Position numbers and translations under genes: made by a program | Assembly (NCBI RefSeq): GCF_004683885.1 | Contig: NZ_CP038440.1 | Span: forward strand, 592,001-656,000 | Origin: Brevundimonas sp. MF30-B | Lineage (GTDB): Bacteria; Pseudomonadota; Alphaproteobacteria; Caulobacterales; Caulobacteraceae | Direction of reading: 5' to 3' | Length of the DNA: 64,000 nucleotides | The notes under the pieces: generated by a model | Database searches by the model: none | What the model was told of the DNA's origin: nothing | The model's input: the letters and a program-made list of their open reading frames with translations, nothing else | In this document: positions 26,179 through 33,823 of the stretch, piece by piece | Numbering within the stretch: position 1 is the stretch's first letter | Layout: every line of letters begins with the position of its first letter

Positions 26179-26396
26179 TGCTGGATCTGGACATGAGCCC
26201 CTACGCCGCCTTCGTTTGGCCCGCCTGGGCGATCAGCGCGGTGGTCTTGGCTGGCCTGGTCGTGCGCGCCGGCGCCGCCTCGCGCCGCTGGAGCGCGGCG
26301 CTGAAGGCCGAAAACAGCCCTCAAGCCGCGCAAGGCGCGGTAGGACCGGAAACCCGCCCTCAAGCAGCGGGAAGCGCGATAGGGCCAGAGCAATGA
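26178..26396 (+). CDS. ccmD: Heme exporter protein CcmD with repeat-derived C-terminus
   Basis: A small inner-membrane protein needed to release holo-CcmE. The first 43 residues are typical of CcmD: a short N-terminus, one helix (AFVWPAWAISAVVLAGLVV) and a basic segment (RAGAASRRWSAALKAE). The last 28 residues are not: two copies of the dispersed hairpin repeat encode similar peptides, SPQAAQGAVGPE and RPQAAGSAIGPE, 13 residues apart. It begins at ATG 26178, overlapping ccmC, and its TGA overlaps the dsbE ATG. The family is usually 45-65 residues, so the tail is probably a late addition. Confidence 0.88.
   Translation: MLDLDMSPYAAFVWPAWAISAVVLAGLVVRAGAASRRWSAALKAENSPQAAQGAVGPETRPQAAGSAIGPEQ
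26317..26386 (+). repeat. Two hairpin-element copies inside the ccmD coding sequence
   Basis: Unit 1: GCCCT (26317-26321), CAAGC, inner stem CCGCG/CGCGG, then TAGGAC (one outer mismatch). Unit 2: GCCCT (26356-26360), CAAGC, a short inner hairpin, then AT and AGGGC (26381-26385). The period is 39 bases (13 codons), which keeps the ccmD frame open, whereas the tandem copies before ccmC have period 38. The second unit ends 7 bases before the dsbE ATG and overlaps its ribosome-binding region. Confidence 0.8.
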
Positions 26397-26959
26397 ACCG
26401 CTGGCTGGCGCTCCTGCCCCTGGTCGTTCTGGCGGCCCTGGCGATCCTGTTCATCGGCTGGTCGCTGAAGCGCGATCCGGCGTTCAAGCCCGACGCCATG
26501 GTCGGCCAGCCCATCCCCGAGACGGTGCTGCCGATGCTGGACGGCGACCGGACCGGCGACGCCATGCTGGACCTGAAGACCGCCGGGCGCGGGCGGCCGA
26601 TGATTGTCAATGTCTTCGCCTCCTGGTGCGCGCCCTGCCGGCTGGAGCACCCCCAGCTTCTCGAGCTTCAGCGCCGGGGCGTGGCCGTGGTGGGCATCGC
26701 CTACAAGGACGACCCCGCCGCGACCCGCGCCTTCCTGGACGAACTGGGCGACCCCTTCGCCATGGTGCTGGTCGATCGCGAGGGCCGGGCCGGCCTGGAC
26801 CTGGGCATTTCAGGCGTGCCCGAAACCTTCGCCGTGGACGCCATGGGCAAGATCACCGCCAAGGCGTCCGGCCCCCTGGTCCAGCCCGCCGACATCGAGC
26901 CGCTGATCCGGGCCATCCAGGCCCCGCCCCGCGCCCTGCCGACCGCCCCATCCCGCTGA
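26393..26959 (+). CDS. ccmG: Thiol:disulfide interchange protein CcmG/DsbE
   Basis: A membrane-anchored periplasmic thioredoxin (188 residues) that reduces apocytochrome c cysteines or CcmH. One N-terminal helix (WLALLPLVVLAALAILFIGW) is followed by a TlpA-like fold with the redox motif WCAPC (Cys79, Cys82), preceded by VNVFAS, and the cis-Pro region GVPETF. Its ATG overlaps the ccmD stop. Other system I genes (ccmE, ccmF, ccmH) do not follow. Confidence 0.93.
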   Translation: MNRWLALLPLVVLAALAILFIGWSLKRDPAFKPDAMVGQPIPETVLPMLDGDRTGDAMLDLKTAGRGRPMIVNVFASWCAPCRLEHPQLLELQRRGVAVVGIAYKDDPAATRAFLDELGDPFAMVLVDREGRAGLDLGISGVPETFAVDAMGKITAKASGPLVQPADIEPLIRAIQAPPRALPTAPSR

Positions 26960-26971
26960 TCCCTAAAGCTC

Positions 26972-27004
26972 GTTAACCCTCTTTAGACCGTTCCGGTTAA
27001 CCCT
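26972..27004 (+). promoter_or_regulatory. Direct repeat of GTTAACCCT upstream of a small ORF
   Basis: GTTAACCCT occurs at 26972-26980 and again at 26996-27004, 24 bases apart, ending 6 bases before the ATG at 27011. TTAA cores are used by the Caulobacterales cell-cycle regulator CtrA, but the spacing does not match the usual TTAA-N7-TTAA site. I report the repeat and leave the binder open. Confidence 0.35.
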
Positions 27005-27010
27005 GCGGGC

Positions 27011-27256
27011 ATGAGCGCGATTCGTCCCGACCTGCCCCTGCCTCTGCCCGGCGTGCAACCGGCCAACGATGCGCGCGCGGCCCAGGCCGCCTTCTTCCGC
27101 GCCGCCATGGGCCAGCCGGCGCCCGCCGCGCCGGTCGAGACGAGGTCAGCGCCCCTGGATCCCGCGACCCTGCCCCGCCCGCTGGCCGATCGCGTCGAGG
27201 CCATGCAGGAAGGCCGTCTGCTGCGGCCGGGCTCGATGCTGGACATCCGCATCTAG
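27011..27256 (+). CDS. Small unknown protein (81 residues)
   Basis: A Pro/Ala-rich 81-residue ORF starting at ATG 27011. No signal peptide, membrane segment or motif that I recognise. Its C-terminal half (LADRVEAMQEGRLLRPGSML) could form one amphipathic helix. Codon use is like that of neighbouring genes, with strong GC at third positions, which supports coding. It sits alone between dsbE and the basic protein gene and has a GTTAACCCT direct repeat upstream. Confidence 0.6.
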   Translation: MSAIRPDLPLPLPGVQPANDARAAQAAFFRAAMGQPAPAAPVETRSAPLDPATLPRPLADRVEAMQEGRLLRPGSMLDIRI

Positions 27257-27335
27257 GGCGCGGCTCGGCGTCGCAAGCCGGAACCGCACGCCGATCTGAC
27301 ACGCTTTGTCTCCTCAAGCTTACAAGGAGACGACC

Positions 27336-27836
27336 ATGGCGCGCGCCAAGAAAACCGAAGACCGCAACCTGACCAAGGACGAGCGCGAGCTGGTGGATCA
27401 GAGCCGCGCGCCGGCTCTGTGCAAGCTGGAAGGCCCCGAATTGGTCGGCTTGGCGCGTCGTCTTCGCGAGCGTCGTGACCGCGTCAAGACGATGACCCGC
27501 GCCCGCGCCCGCGACGCCAAGAGCGGCGCCAAGGAATCCGGCGCCGACACGGGGGCCAAGGAGAAGAAGGCCGCGCTCGCCACGGCGGTCAAGCGGGTCA
27601 ACAAGGAGATCGAGCGTCGTCGCGGCGTGAAGCGGGCCGAACTGGCCGGCGCGGCCCAGAAGAACCTGCGCGCGGCGCTGCGCCGTCGCCAGGACGCCCA
27701 CCCCTGGCGCGGGCCCGAGGACAAGACCTCGGACGCGGGCATGATCGACCTGCCGAACCGCAAGATCGCCCCGTCGGGCGCCCTGCACGCCGAGGGTATG
27801 CGCGCCGCCATCTCGCGGTCGACCGGGGACCGGTGA
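27336..27836 (+). CDS. Lysine/arginine-rich unknown protein
   Basis: A 166-residue highly basic protein, starting at ATG 27336 with AAGGAG upstream. The middle (about 45-120) is a long charged helix (RERRDRVKTMTRARARDAKS, KRVNKEIERRRGVKRAELAG), probably coiled coil. The C-terminus has the ordered motifs HPWRGPEDKTSDAGMIDLPN and KIAPSGALHAEGMR. Composition suggests nucleic-acid binding, reminiscent of histone H1-like proteins, but there is no direct evidence. I recall similar 'hypothetical' proteins in related bacteria. Confidence 0.75.
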   Translation: MARAKKTEDRNLTKDERELVDQSRAPALCKLEGPELVGLARRLRERRDRVKTMTRARARDAKSGAKESGADTGAKEKKAALATAVKRVNKEIERRRGVKRAELAGAAQKNLRAALRRRQDAHPWRGPEDKTSDAGMIDLPNRKIAPSGALHAEGMRAAISRSTGDR

Positions 27837-27883
27837 GAATATGATGTCTTGAGGCCAGGGGCGGCGCCTGCCACCCTTGGCCC

Positions 27884-28759
27884 ATGATCGATCGGCCGCT
27901 TTTCCCGCCTCTCGCCCCGCCGCCGCGCGGGGTCGAGGCGGGCCTGTATCTGGTGGCCACGCCCATCGGCAATCTGCGCGACATCACCCTGCGGGCGCTG
28001 GATGTCCTGGCCGCCGCCGATCTGGTGCTGGCCGAGGACACGCGGGTGTCGGGCAAGCTGATGGCCGCCTATGGGCTGAAGGCGAAACTGGAGCGGTGCG
28101 ACGACCACGCCTCGGCTCGCGCGGCCGAGATCGCCATCGAACGGATCCGCGAAGGCGCCGTCGTGGCCCTGGTGTCGGACGCCGGCACGCCGATGGTGAG
28201 CGATCCGGGCTATGTCGTCGCCCGCGCCGTGATTGCGGCCGGGCTGCCCCTGCATCCCATTCCCGGCGCCTCGAGCCTGCTGGCCGCCCTGATGCTAGCA
28301 GGGCTGCCCGCCGACCGCGTCACCTTCGCCGGCTTCCTGCCGCCCAAGTCGGCGGCGCGTAAGGCGATGCTGGAAGAACTGCGGCCGGGGCGGCAGACCC
28401 TGGTCTTCTTCGAGAGCGGACCACGCCTGAAGGACAGCCTGACCGACATGGCCGCCGTGCTGGGCGCGCGTCCGGCGGCGGTCACGCGCGAACTGACCAA
28501 ACTCTATGAAGACTGCGTGCGCGGCCCGCTGGACGCCTTGGCGCAGAACCCGGCTCTGGACGGCCCGAAGGGCGAGATCGTCGTCGTCGTGGCGCCGGGC
28601 GACGCCGAGGTCGCCACCGAAGCCGATGCGGACGCGGCCCTGGCCGAAGCCCTGACCCGCCTGCCGCCCGGCGAGGCGGCCGCAGAGGTGTCCAAGGCGC
28701 TGAACCTGTCGCGCAAGCCGCTCTACCGCCGCGCCCTGGAACTGAAGGGTGCCGGGTGA
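27884..28759 (+). CDS. rsmI: 16S rRNA (cytidine-1402-2'-O)-methyltransferase RsmI
   Basis: A 291-residue tetrapyrrole-methylase-fold enzyme that 2'-O-methylates C1402 in the 30S decoding centre. Signatures: LYLVATPIGNLRDITLRALD at the N-terminus, EDTRVSGKLM, LVSDAGTPMVSDPGY, and PGASSLLAALMLAGLP. A C-terminal extension (ALTRLPPGEAAAEVSKALNL) is typical. yraN follows with a GTGA overlap, the common rsmI-yraN pairing. Confidence 0.95.
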   Translation: MIDRPLFPPLAPPPRGVEAGLYLVATPIGNLRDITLRALDVLAAADLVLAEDTRVSGKLMAAYGLKAKLERCDDHASARAAEIAIERIREGAVVALVSDAGTPMVSDPGYVVARAVIAAGLPLHPIPGASSLLAALMLAGLPADRVTFAGFLPPKSAARKAMLEELRPGRQTLVFFESGPRLKDSLTDMAAVLGARPAAVTRELTKLYEDCVRGPLDALAQNPALDGPKGEIVVVVAPGDAEVATEADADAALAEALTRLPPGEAAAEVSKALNLSRKPLYRRALELKGAG

Positions 28760-29154
28760 AGCCGGCCGCGCCCTGGCGTCGCCGCCTGGGCGGCCGGTCG
28801 CGGCGCGAGGGTCATGCCGCCGAATGGATCGCGGCGGTCTTTCTGATGCTGAAGGGCTATCAGATCATCGGCTTCCGGCTGAAGAGCCGCGCGGGCGAGA
28901 TCGACATCCTGGCCCGGCGCGGCCGCGTTCTGGCCGTGGTCGAGGTCAAGCGCCGAACCACCCTGGAGGCCGCGATGCTGTCCCTGACCCCGCATCAGCA
29001 CGCGCGGCTGCTGGCCTCGGGCCAGGCCGTGGCGCGCGGCCGTCCCGCCCTGGCCGGGCTGGATCTGCGGCTGGATATGGTCGCGCTGGCCCCCGGCCGA
29101 TTTCCGCGTCATCTTCGCGGCGTTATGTCGCCAGACATCGGATATCCGTCGTGA
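28756..29154 (+). CDS. YraN/UPF0102 family endonuclease-like protein
   Basis: A 132-residue protein starting at GTG 28756. It shows the nuclease-fold core of UPF0102: GHAAEWIAAVFLMLKGYQII, then RAGEIDILARRGRVLAVVEVK, which contains the D..E-x-K arrangement (EIDI..VEVK) of PD-(D/E)XK-like enzymes. Biochemical role unclear; possibly Holliday-junction or other DNA processing. The GTGA overlaps at both ends tie it to rsmI and the SirB1-like gene. Confidence 0.88.
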   Translation: MKPAAPWRRRLGGRSRREGHAAEWIAAVFLMLKGYQIIGFRLKSRAGEIDILARRGRVLAVVEVKRRTTLEAAMLSLTPHQHARLLASGQAVARGRPALAGLDLRLDMVALAPGRFPRHLRGVMSPDIGYPS

Positions 29155-29966
29155 CGCGCGAAGAGGCCGAAGCCCAGTTGGCCGAGATCGGCCGAAGCGA
29201 GGAGGCGGAGTTCCCCCTTCTGGAAGCCGCCCTCGCCTGTGCGCTGCACGACTGGCCGTTCCGCGACCCCGAGCCGGTCCGCGTCCTGGCCGCCATCGCG
29301 GGCGAACGCCTGAAAGAGCGCATCGGCGGCGAGCCGGTCGATGACGCTCTGGCCGAGACGCTGTCGGCCGATCTGCGGTTCAACGGCGACCTGCTGCGCT
29401 ACGACGACCCCGGAAACACCGACGTCATCGATGTGGCCGAGCGGCGGCGCGGCCTCTCGGCGGCCCTGGCGGTCTTCTACCTGGACGCGGCGCGCAGGGC
29501 GGGCGTTCAGGCCGCCGCCGTGGACTTTCCTGGCCACGTCCTGCTGCGCGTCGAAACCCCCGAAGGCCCGGTGGCGCTGGACCCGTTCAGCCAGGGGCGG
29601 GTCGTGCTTCCCTCCGAGCTCACCCGCCGCGCGCTGAGGGCCGGCCTGACGCCTCATGTCGCGGACCGGCTGGATCTGCTGATGGCCCCGGTCAGCGAGC
29701 GTCAGGCCCTGATCCGACTGCAGAACATCCTTTTCAGCCGCGCGCTCAAGGCCGGCGACTTCGAGGCGGCTGAGCGCTCAGCCCTGCGCCGCGCCCTCTT
29801 GGACCCCGAGGATCACCGGCCCTGGCTGGACGTCGCCGCCGCCCGCGAGAAACAAGGCGCCCTCGCCGGCGCCTTGGACGCGCTTTCGCGCGCCCGAGGC
29901 GTGGACGGCGCCGCCGAGGTGGGCCGCCAGGTCGTGTTCGACCGCGTTCGTCTGCGCCTGAACTGA
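29151..29966 (+). CDS. SirB1 family transglutaminase-like/TPR protein
   Basis: A 271-residue protein starting at GTG 29151. The N-terminal two thirds match the SirB1/transglutaminase-like region (LRFNGDLLRYDDPGNTDVID, RRRGLSAALAVFYLDAARRA, AVDFPGHVLLRVETPEGPVA). The C-terminal third is TPR-like (ALKAGDFEAAERSALRRALL). In the catalytic-triad region the usual Cys position is not evident (GLSAAL where many have GxCxSL), so enzyme activity is doubtful. Confidence 0.85.
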   Translation: MTREEAEAQLAEIGRSEEAEFPLLEAALACALHDWPFRDPEPVRVLAAIAGERLKERIGGEPVDDALAETLSADLRFNGDLLRYDDPGNTDVIDVAERRRGLSAALAVFYLDAARRAGVQAAAVDFPGHVLLRVETPEGPVALDPFSQGRVVLPSELTRRALRAGLTPHVADRLDLLMAPVSERQALIRLQNILFSRALKAGDFEAAERSALRRALLDPEDHRPWLDVAAAREKQGALAGALDALSRARGVDGAAEVGRQVVFDRVRLRLN

Positions 29967-29994
29967 AGCTGCGCCTTGCAGCGACGCCCCGCCA

Positions 29995-30071
29995 CGCTCA
30001 AGTAAGCCACACCCGACAGCGCCCGCCTCGGCGCTCAAGCAACCCGCGTCCGTGGCGCGGGCGTTAGCGCC
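29995..30071 (+). repeat. Two adjacent hairpin elements upstream of gshB
   Basis: The second copy is full: GGCGCT (30030-30035), CAAGCAA, inner stem CCCGCG (30043-30048) / CGCGGG (30056-30061), CGTT, then AGCGCC (30066-30071). The first is degenerate: CGCT (29995-29998), CAAG, then AGCG (30018-30021), with no clear inner stem. The full copy ends 18 bases before the gshB ATG. Stem sequences differ from those at 7054 and 26356, yet pairing is kept. Confidence 0.75.
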
Positions 30072-30089
30072 AAACAAGAGAGATCCAAG

Positions 30090-31034
30090 ATGCTCAAGGT
30101 CGCCATTCAGATGGACCCCATCGAGGCGGTCGACGTCGAGTCCGACACCACCTTCCTGTTGGCCCTGTCGGCCCAGGAGCGCGGGCACAGCCTGTGGGTC
30201 TACGACTTCCGCACCCTGGCGCTGGAGGACGGCCGCCTGTTCTGCCGCGCCCGTCCGGTCAGTCTGAAGGCGGCCCAAGGCGACCATGTCGTCTTCGGTG
30301 AAGAGGCCAAGCTGGACCTGGCGGCCGATGTCGACGTGATCCTGATGCGCCAGGATCCGCCCTTCGACATGGCCTATGTCACCGCCACCTATCTGCTGGA
30401 GACGGTGCATCCGCACACTCTGGTGGTGAACGACCCCGCCGAGGTGCGCTCGGCGCCCGAGAAGCTCTTGGTCACACGCTTCCCCGGCCTGACGCCGCCG
30501 ACTCTGATTTCGTCGGACCCGGTCGCCCTGAACGCCTTCCATCAGAAGCACGGCGACGTGGTTCTGAAACCGCTGCACGGCGCGGCCGGTTCGGGCGTGG
30601 TGCGGCTGAAGGCCGGCGACCCGAACCTGGACGCCCTGGTCGAAATCCACGCCATGGGCAGCCGCGATCCGCTGGTGATCCAGAAATTCATCCCCGCCGT
30701 CTCGGCCGGGGACAAGCGGATCATCCTGATCGACGGCGAGCCGATCGGCGCCATCAACCGCATCCCGGCGTCTGGACAGGTGCGCTCCAACCTGCGCGTG
30801 GGCGGCGTCGCGGCGCCGGTCGAGCTGACCCCCCGCGACCGCGAGATCTGCGCCGCCATCGGACCCGAGCTGAAGCGGCGGGGTCTGATCTTCGTCGGCA
30901 TCGACGTGATCGGCGACTATCTAACCGAGATCAACGTCACCTCCCCCACCGGCGCCCAGCAGCTGAAGCGCTTCAGCGGCGTCGACGCGGGCGCCCTGCT
31001 GTGGGACGTGATCGAGGCTAGACGCGCCGCGTAA
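30090..31034 (+). CDS. gshB: Glutathione synthetase
   Basis: A 314-residue ATP-grasp enzyme joining gamma-glutamylcysteine and glycine. It begins [20 protein letters not shown], the typical GshB opening, and contains [28 protein letters not shown], the ATP-binding [14 protein letters not shown] and the C-terminal [14 protein letters not shown] hairpin repeat element occupies its leader. gshA is not nearby. Confidence 0.95.
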   Translation: MLKVAIQMDPIEAVDVESDTTFLLALSAQERGHSLWVYDFRTLALEDGRLFCRARPVSLKAAQGDHVVFGEEAKLDLAADVDVILMRQDPPFDMAYVTATYLLETVHPHTLVVNDPAEVRSAPEKLLVTRFPGLTPPTLISSDPVALNAFHQKHGDVVLKPLHGAAGSGVVRLKAGDPNLDALVEIHAMGSRDPLVIQKFIPAVSAGDKRIILIDGEPIGAINRIPASGQVRSNLRVGGVAAPVELTPRDREICAAIGPELKRRGLIFVGIDVIGDYLTEINVTSPTGAQQLKRFSGVDAGALLWDVIEARRAA

Positions 31035-31095
31035 CGCGGGCTTGCCAATCCGTCCAGTTCATGGTTCGTTCCCCTTGGGTTGAGGGAGGCGCGCC

Positions 31096-32667
31096 ATGGT
31101 CGCTCGGGTTGTCACGGTCGCCTTCGACGGCGTGGACGCGCGGCGCGTGGATGTGGAGGTCCAGTTTCTGGGCAGTCCGCAGGGCGCCTTCGCCAACGTC
31201 GGCCTGCCCGACAAGGCTGTGGCCGAGAGCCGCGAGCGCGTGCGCGGCGCCTTCGCGGGCATCGGCCTGGCCCTGCCGCCCAAGAAGGTGATCGCCAATC
31301 TGGCGCCCGCCGACCTGCCCAAGGAGGGCAGCCATTTCGACCTGCCCATCGCGCTGGCCCTTCTGGCCGCCATGGGCGTGATCGCGCCCGATGCGCTGGA
31401 CGGCTGGGCGGCGGTGGGGGAGCTGGGGCTGGACGGTCAGATCGCCTCGGTCGGCGGCGCCCTGCCCGCCGCAGTCGCCGCCTCGGCCATGGGGCTGGGC
31501 CTGATCTGTCCCGAGGCCAACGGACCCGAAGCCGCCTGGGCCGATGGAGCGCAGATCCTGGCGCCCCGTTCGCTGATCGGCCTGATCAACCATTTCAAGG
31601 GCTCGCAGGTCCTGCGCGCACCCGAGCGCGGCGACATGCGCTCGGGCGCCGCCGTGCCGGACCTGCGCGAAGTGCGCGGCCAGGAAGGCGCCAAGCGCGC
31701 GCTCGAGATCGCGGCGGCGGGCGGCCACAACCTGCTGTTCATCGGCCCACCCGGCTCGGGCAAGTCGATGATGGCCCAGCGCCTGCCGGGCCTGTTGCCG
31801 CCCCTGACGTCGCGCGAACTGCTGGAGACCTCGATGATCTGGTCGGTGGCCGGCCTGATCGAGCGCGGCGCCCTGACACGCGACCGGCCGTTCCGCGCGC
31901 CGCACCATTCGGCCTCCATGGCGGCCCTGACCGGCGGCGGGCTGCGGGCCAAGCCGGGCGAGGCGTCCCTGGCGCACAACGGCGTGCTGTTCCTGGACGA
32001 ATTGCCCGAATACGCACCCCAGGCCCTGGATTCCCTGCGCCAGCCGCTGGAGACGGGCGAGGTCGTGGTGGCCCGCGCCAACGCCCATGTCCGCTATCCA
32101 GCGCGGTTCCAGCTGGTGGCGGCCATGAACCCGTGCCGCTGCGGCCTGGGCGGGGCCGGCCGCGGCGCTTGCGGCAAGGCCCCGCGCTGCCAGGCCAGCT
32201 ATCAGAACCGCATCTCAGGCCCCCTGTTCGACCGCATCGATCTGACCGTCGAGACGCCCACCGTCACCGCCGCCGACATGGCCCTGCCGCCGGCGGCCGA
32301 AGGCACGGCCGAGGCTGCCGCCCGCGTCGCCGCCGCCCGCGCCTTGCAGGCCGATCGCGCGGCCGAGGCCGGGCTGGACCCCGTGGCGTCGATCAACTCG
32401 CGCGCCTCGGGCGACTTCCTGGACCGCACCGCCCGGCCCGACGACGCGGGGCGAATGCTGCTGATGCGCGCCGGCGAGGCGGGCGGCCTGACCGCGCGCG
32501 GCTGGACGCGCACCCTGCGCCTGGCCCGCACAATCGCCGATCTGGACGGCTGCGACGGCGTCCTTCGTCGCCACATCGCCGAGGCCCTGCTCTATCGCCG
32601 CACCACCCTCGGCGCCCAGGGCGATTTCGACCGCCAGACGGCCCGGACCGGCGCGCCGGCTTTCTAG
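31096..32667 (+). CDS. YifB/ComM family Mg chelatase-like AAA+ ATPase
   Basis: A 523-residue protein of the YifB/ComM family. The N-terminal ChlI-like domain (to about 170) includes GLPDKAVAESRERVRGA. The AAA+ core has Walker A GPPGSGKS at 217-224 and Walker B VLFLDELPE; a C-terminal Mg_chelatase_C region carries SRASGDFLDRTARP. In naturally competent bacteria ComM promotes branch migration during recombination of incoming DNA, so the name comM may apply. It starts at ATG 31096 with GGGAGG upstream. Confidence 0.92.
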   Translation: MVARVVTVAFDGVDARRVDVEVQFLGSPQGAFANVGLPDKAVAESRERVRGAFAGIGLALPPKKVIANLAPADLPKEGSHFDLPIALALLAAMGVIAPDALDGWAAVGELGLDGQIASVGGALPAAVAASAMGLGLICPEANGPEAAWADGAQILAPRSLIGLINHFKGSQVLRAPERGDMRSGAAVPDLREVRGQEGAKRALEIAAAGGHNLLFIGPPGSGKSMMAQRLPGLLPPLTSRELLETSMIWSVAGLIERGALTRDRPFRAPHHSASMAALTGGGLRAKPGEASLAHNGVLFLDELPEYAPQALDSLRQPLETGEVVVARANAHVRYPARFQLVAAMNPCRCGLGGAGRGACGKAPRCQASYQNRISGPLFDRIDLTVETPTVTAADMALPPAAEGTAEAAARVAAARALQADRAAEAGLDPVASINSRASGDFLDRTARPDDAGRMLLMRAGEAGGLTARGWTRTLRLARTIADLDGCDGVLRRHIAEALLYRRTTLGAQGDFDRQTARTGAPAF

Positions 32668-32668
32668 G

Positions 32669-33814
32669 TCAGAGCGCCGAATACAGCGCCTCGAACAGCC
32701 GCAGCGCGCGGGGGTCGCCGATCAGGTGCGGCGACTGGCGCGTCATGACATAGGCGGCCGAAAGCCCCGCCTTCGGATCGGCGAAGGCGCAGGAGCCGCC
32801 CCAGCCGCAATGGCCGAAGGCCTCCGCGTTCGGACCGAAGATGTTCAGCCCTTCATTCAGGGTGAAGCCCGCGCCCCAGCCCATGTCGAAGGGCAGCACC
32901 CGGTCGCGGCCGCGAATGCGCTCTTTGGACGCCTCGGCCACGGTGCGGGCGCTCAGCACCTCGTCACCATCCAGCACCCCGCCCTGGGCGAAGGGCGACA
33001 GGATGCGGGCCAGGTCGCGCGCCGTGCCGTGCAGATTGGCCGAGGGGATCTCGGCCATGCGCCATTCCGTCGAACCGCGCCCGCCGGGAGCCGAGCCGCG
33101 GTCCAGGAAGGCCGCCTTCTTTATAGCGTCGATGATCCCTAGGTCCGGCGCCGCCGAGGGCTTGCGAAGCTGCGCCACGCGGCCGTGTTCGGCCTCAGGC
33201 AGGCCGATCCACAGGTCCAGACCATACGGGTGGGCGAAGTCTTCGCGCAGCGCCGTCCCCATGGTCCGCCCGTCCAGGCGACGGAACAGTTCGCCGGCCA
33301 GAAAGCCGATGGTGATCGGGTGATAGCCGGACGCCGTGCCAGGCTCCCACATCGGCGCCTGAGCGCACAGCCGGTCCAGCACCGCCTGGCGGTCGAACCA
33401 GATGGCCGGCTCCACCGTCTCGGAAAAGCCCGGCAGGCCGGACTGGTGGCTCATCAGCTGGCCGATGGTGATCCGGTCCTTGCCGGCCTGGCCAAACTCG
33501 GGCCAGTGGAAAGCGACCCGGTCGTCATAGGCCGCCAGCCCCCGGTCGACGCAGCGCGCGATCATCGTCGCCATCACCGACTTGCCGGTCGAGAAGACCG
33601 GGACCAGCGTCCGCTCGTCGAACGCCCGGGTTCGCGCCGTGTCGGCCCACCCGGCCCACAGATCGATCGCGACCTCGCCGTCGATGACCACCGAGAAGCG
33701 CGCGGCCAGTTCGTCCAGCCCCTCGGGCGCGTCGGTGAAATTGCGGGCGAAGGCGTCCTTCACCGCGCCGAAACGGTCGGGGCACAGGCTGTGGATGTCG
33801 GGCAGGTCGGTCAT
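32669..33814 (-). CDS. Beta-lactamase-fold serine hydrolase/esterase
   Basis: A 381-residue class C beta-lactamase-like protein (Beta-lactamase family, EstB-type). The nucleophile motif is Ser76-T-G-Lys79 (VFSTGKSVMA), and the second motif is YHPITIG with the catalytic Tyr. The third motif region is HCGWGGS, in place of the KTG of true beta-lactamases, typical of esterases. No signal peptide, so probably cytosolic. It is convergent with the YifB gene, one base apart. Confidence 0.88.
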   Translation of the reverse strand: MTDLPDIHSLCPDRFGAVKDAFARNFTDAPEGLDELAARFSVVIDGEVAIDLWAGWADTARTRAFDERTLVPVFSTGKSVMATMIARCVDRGLAAYDDRVAFHWPEFGQAGKDRITIGQLMSHQSGLPGFSETVEPAIWFDRQAVLDRLCAQAPMWEPGTASGYHPITIGFLAGELFRRLDGRTMGTALREDFAHPYGLDLWIGLPEAEHGRVAQLRKPSAAPDLGIIDAIKKAAFLDRGSAPGGRGSTEWRMAEIPSANLHGTARDLARILSPFAQGGVLDGDEVLSARTVAEASKERIRGRDRVLPFDMGWGAGFTLNEGLNIFGPNAEAFGHCGWGGSCAFADPKAGLSAAYVMTRQSPHLIGDPRALRLFEALYSAL

Positions 33815-33823
33815 GGTCCTGAT

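Noticed and set aside
32669-33814. True beta-lactamase (resistance gene)
   Set aside because: It has the SxxK and Tyr motifs but HCGWGGS in place of KTG, and no signal peptide; this fits esterase-type family members.
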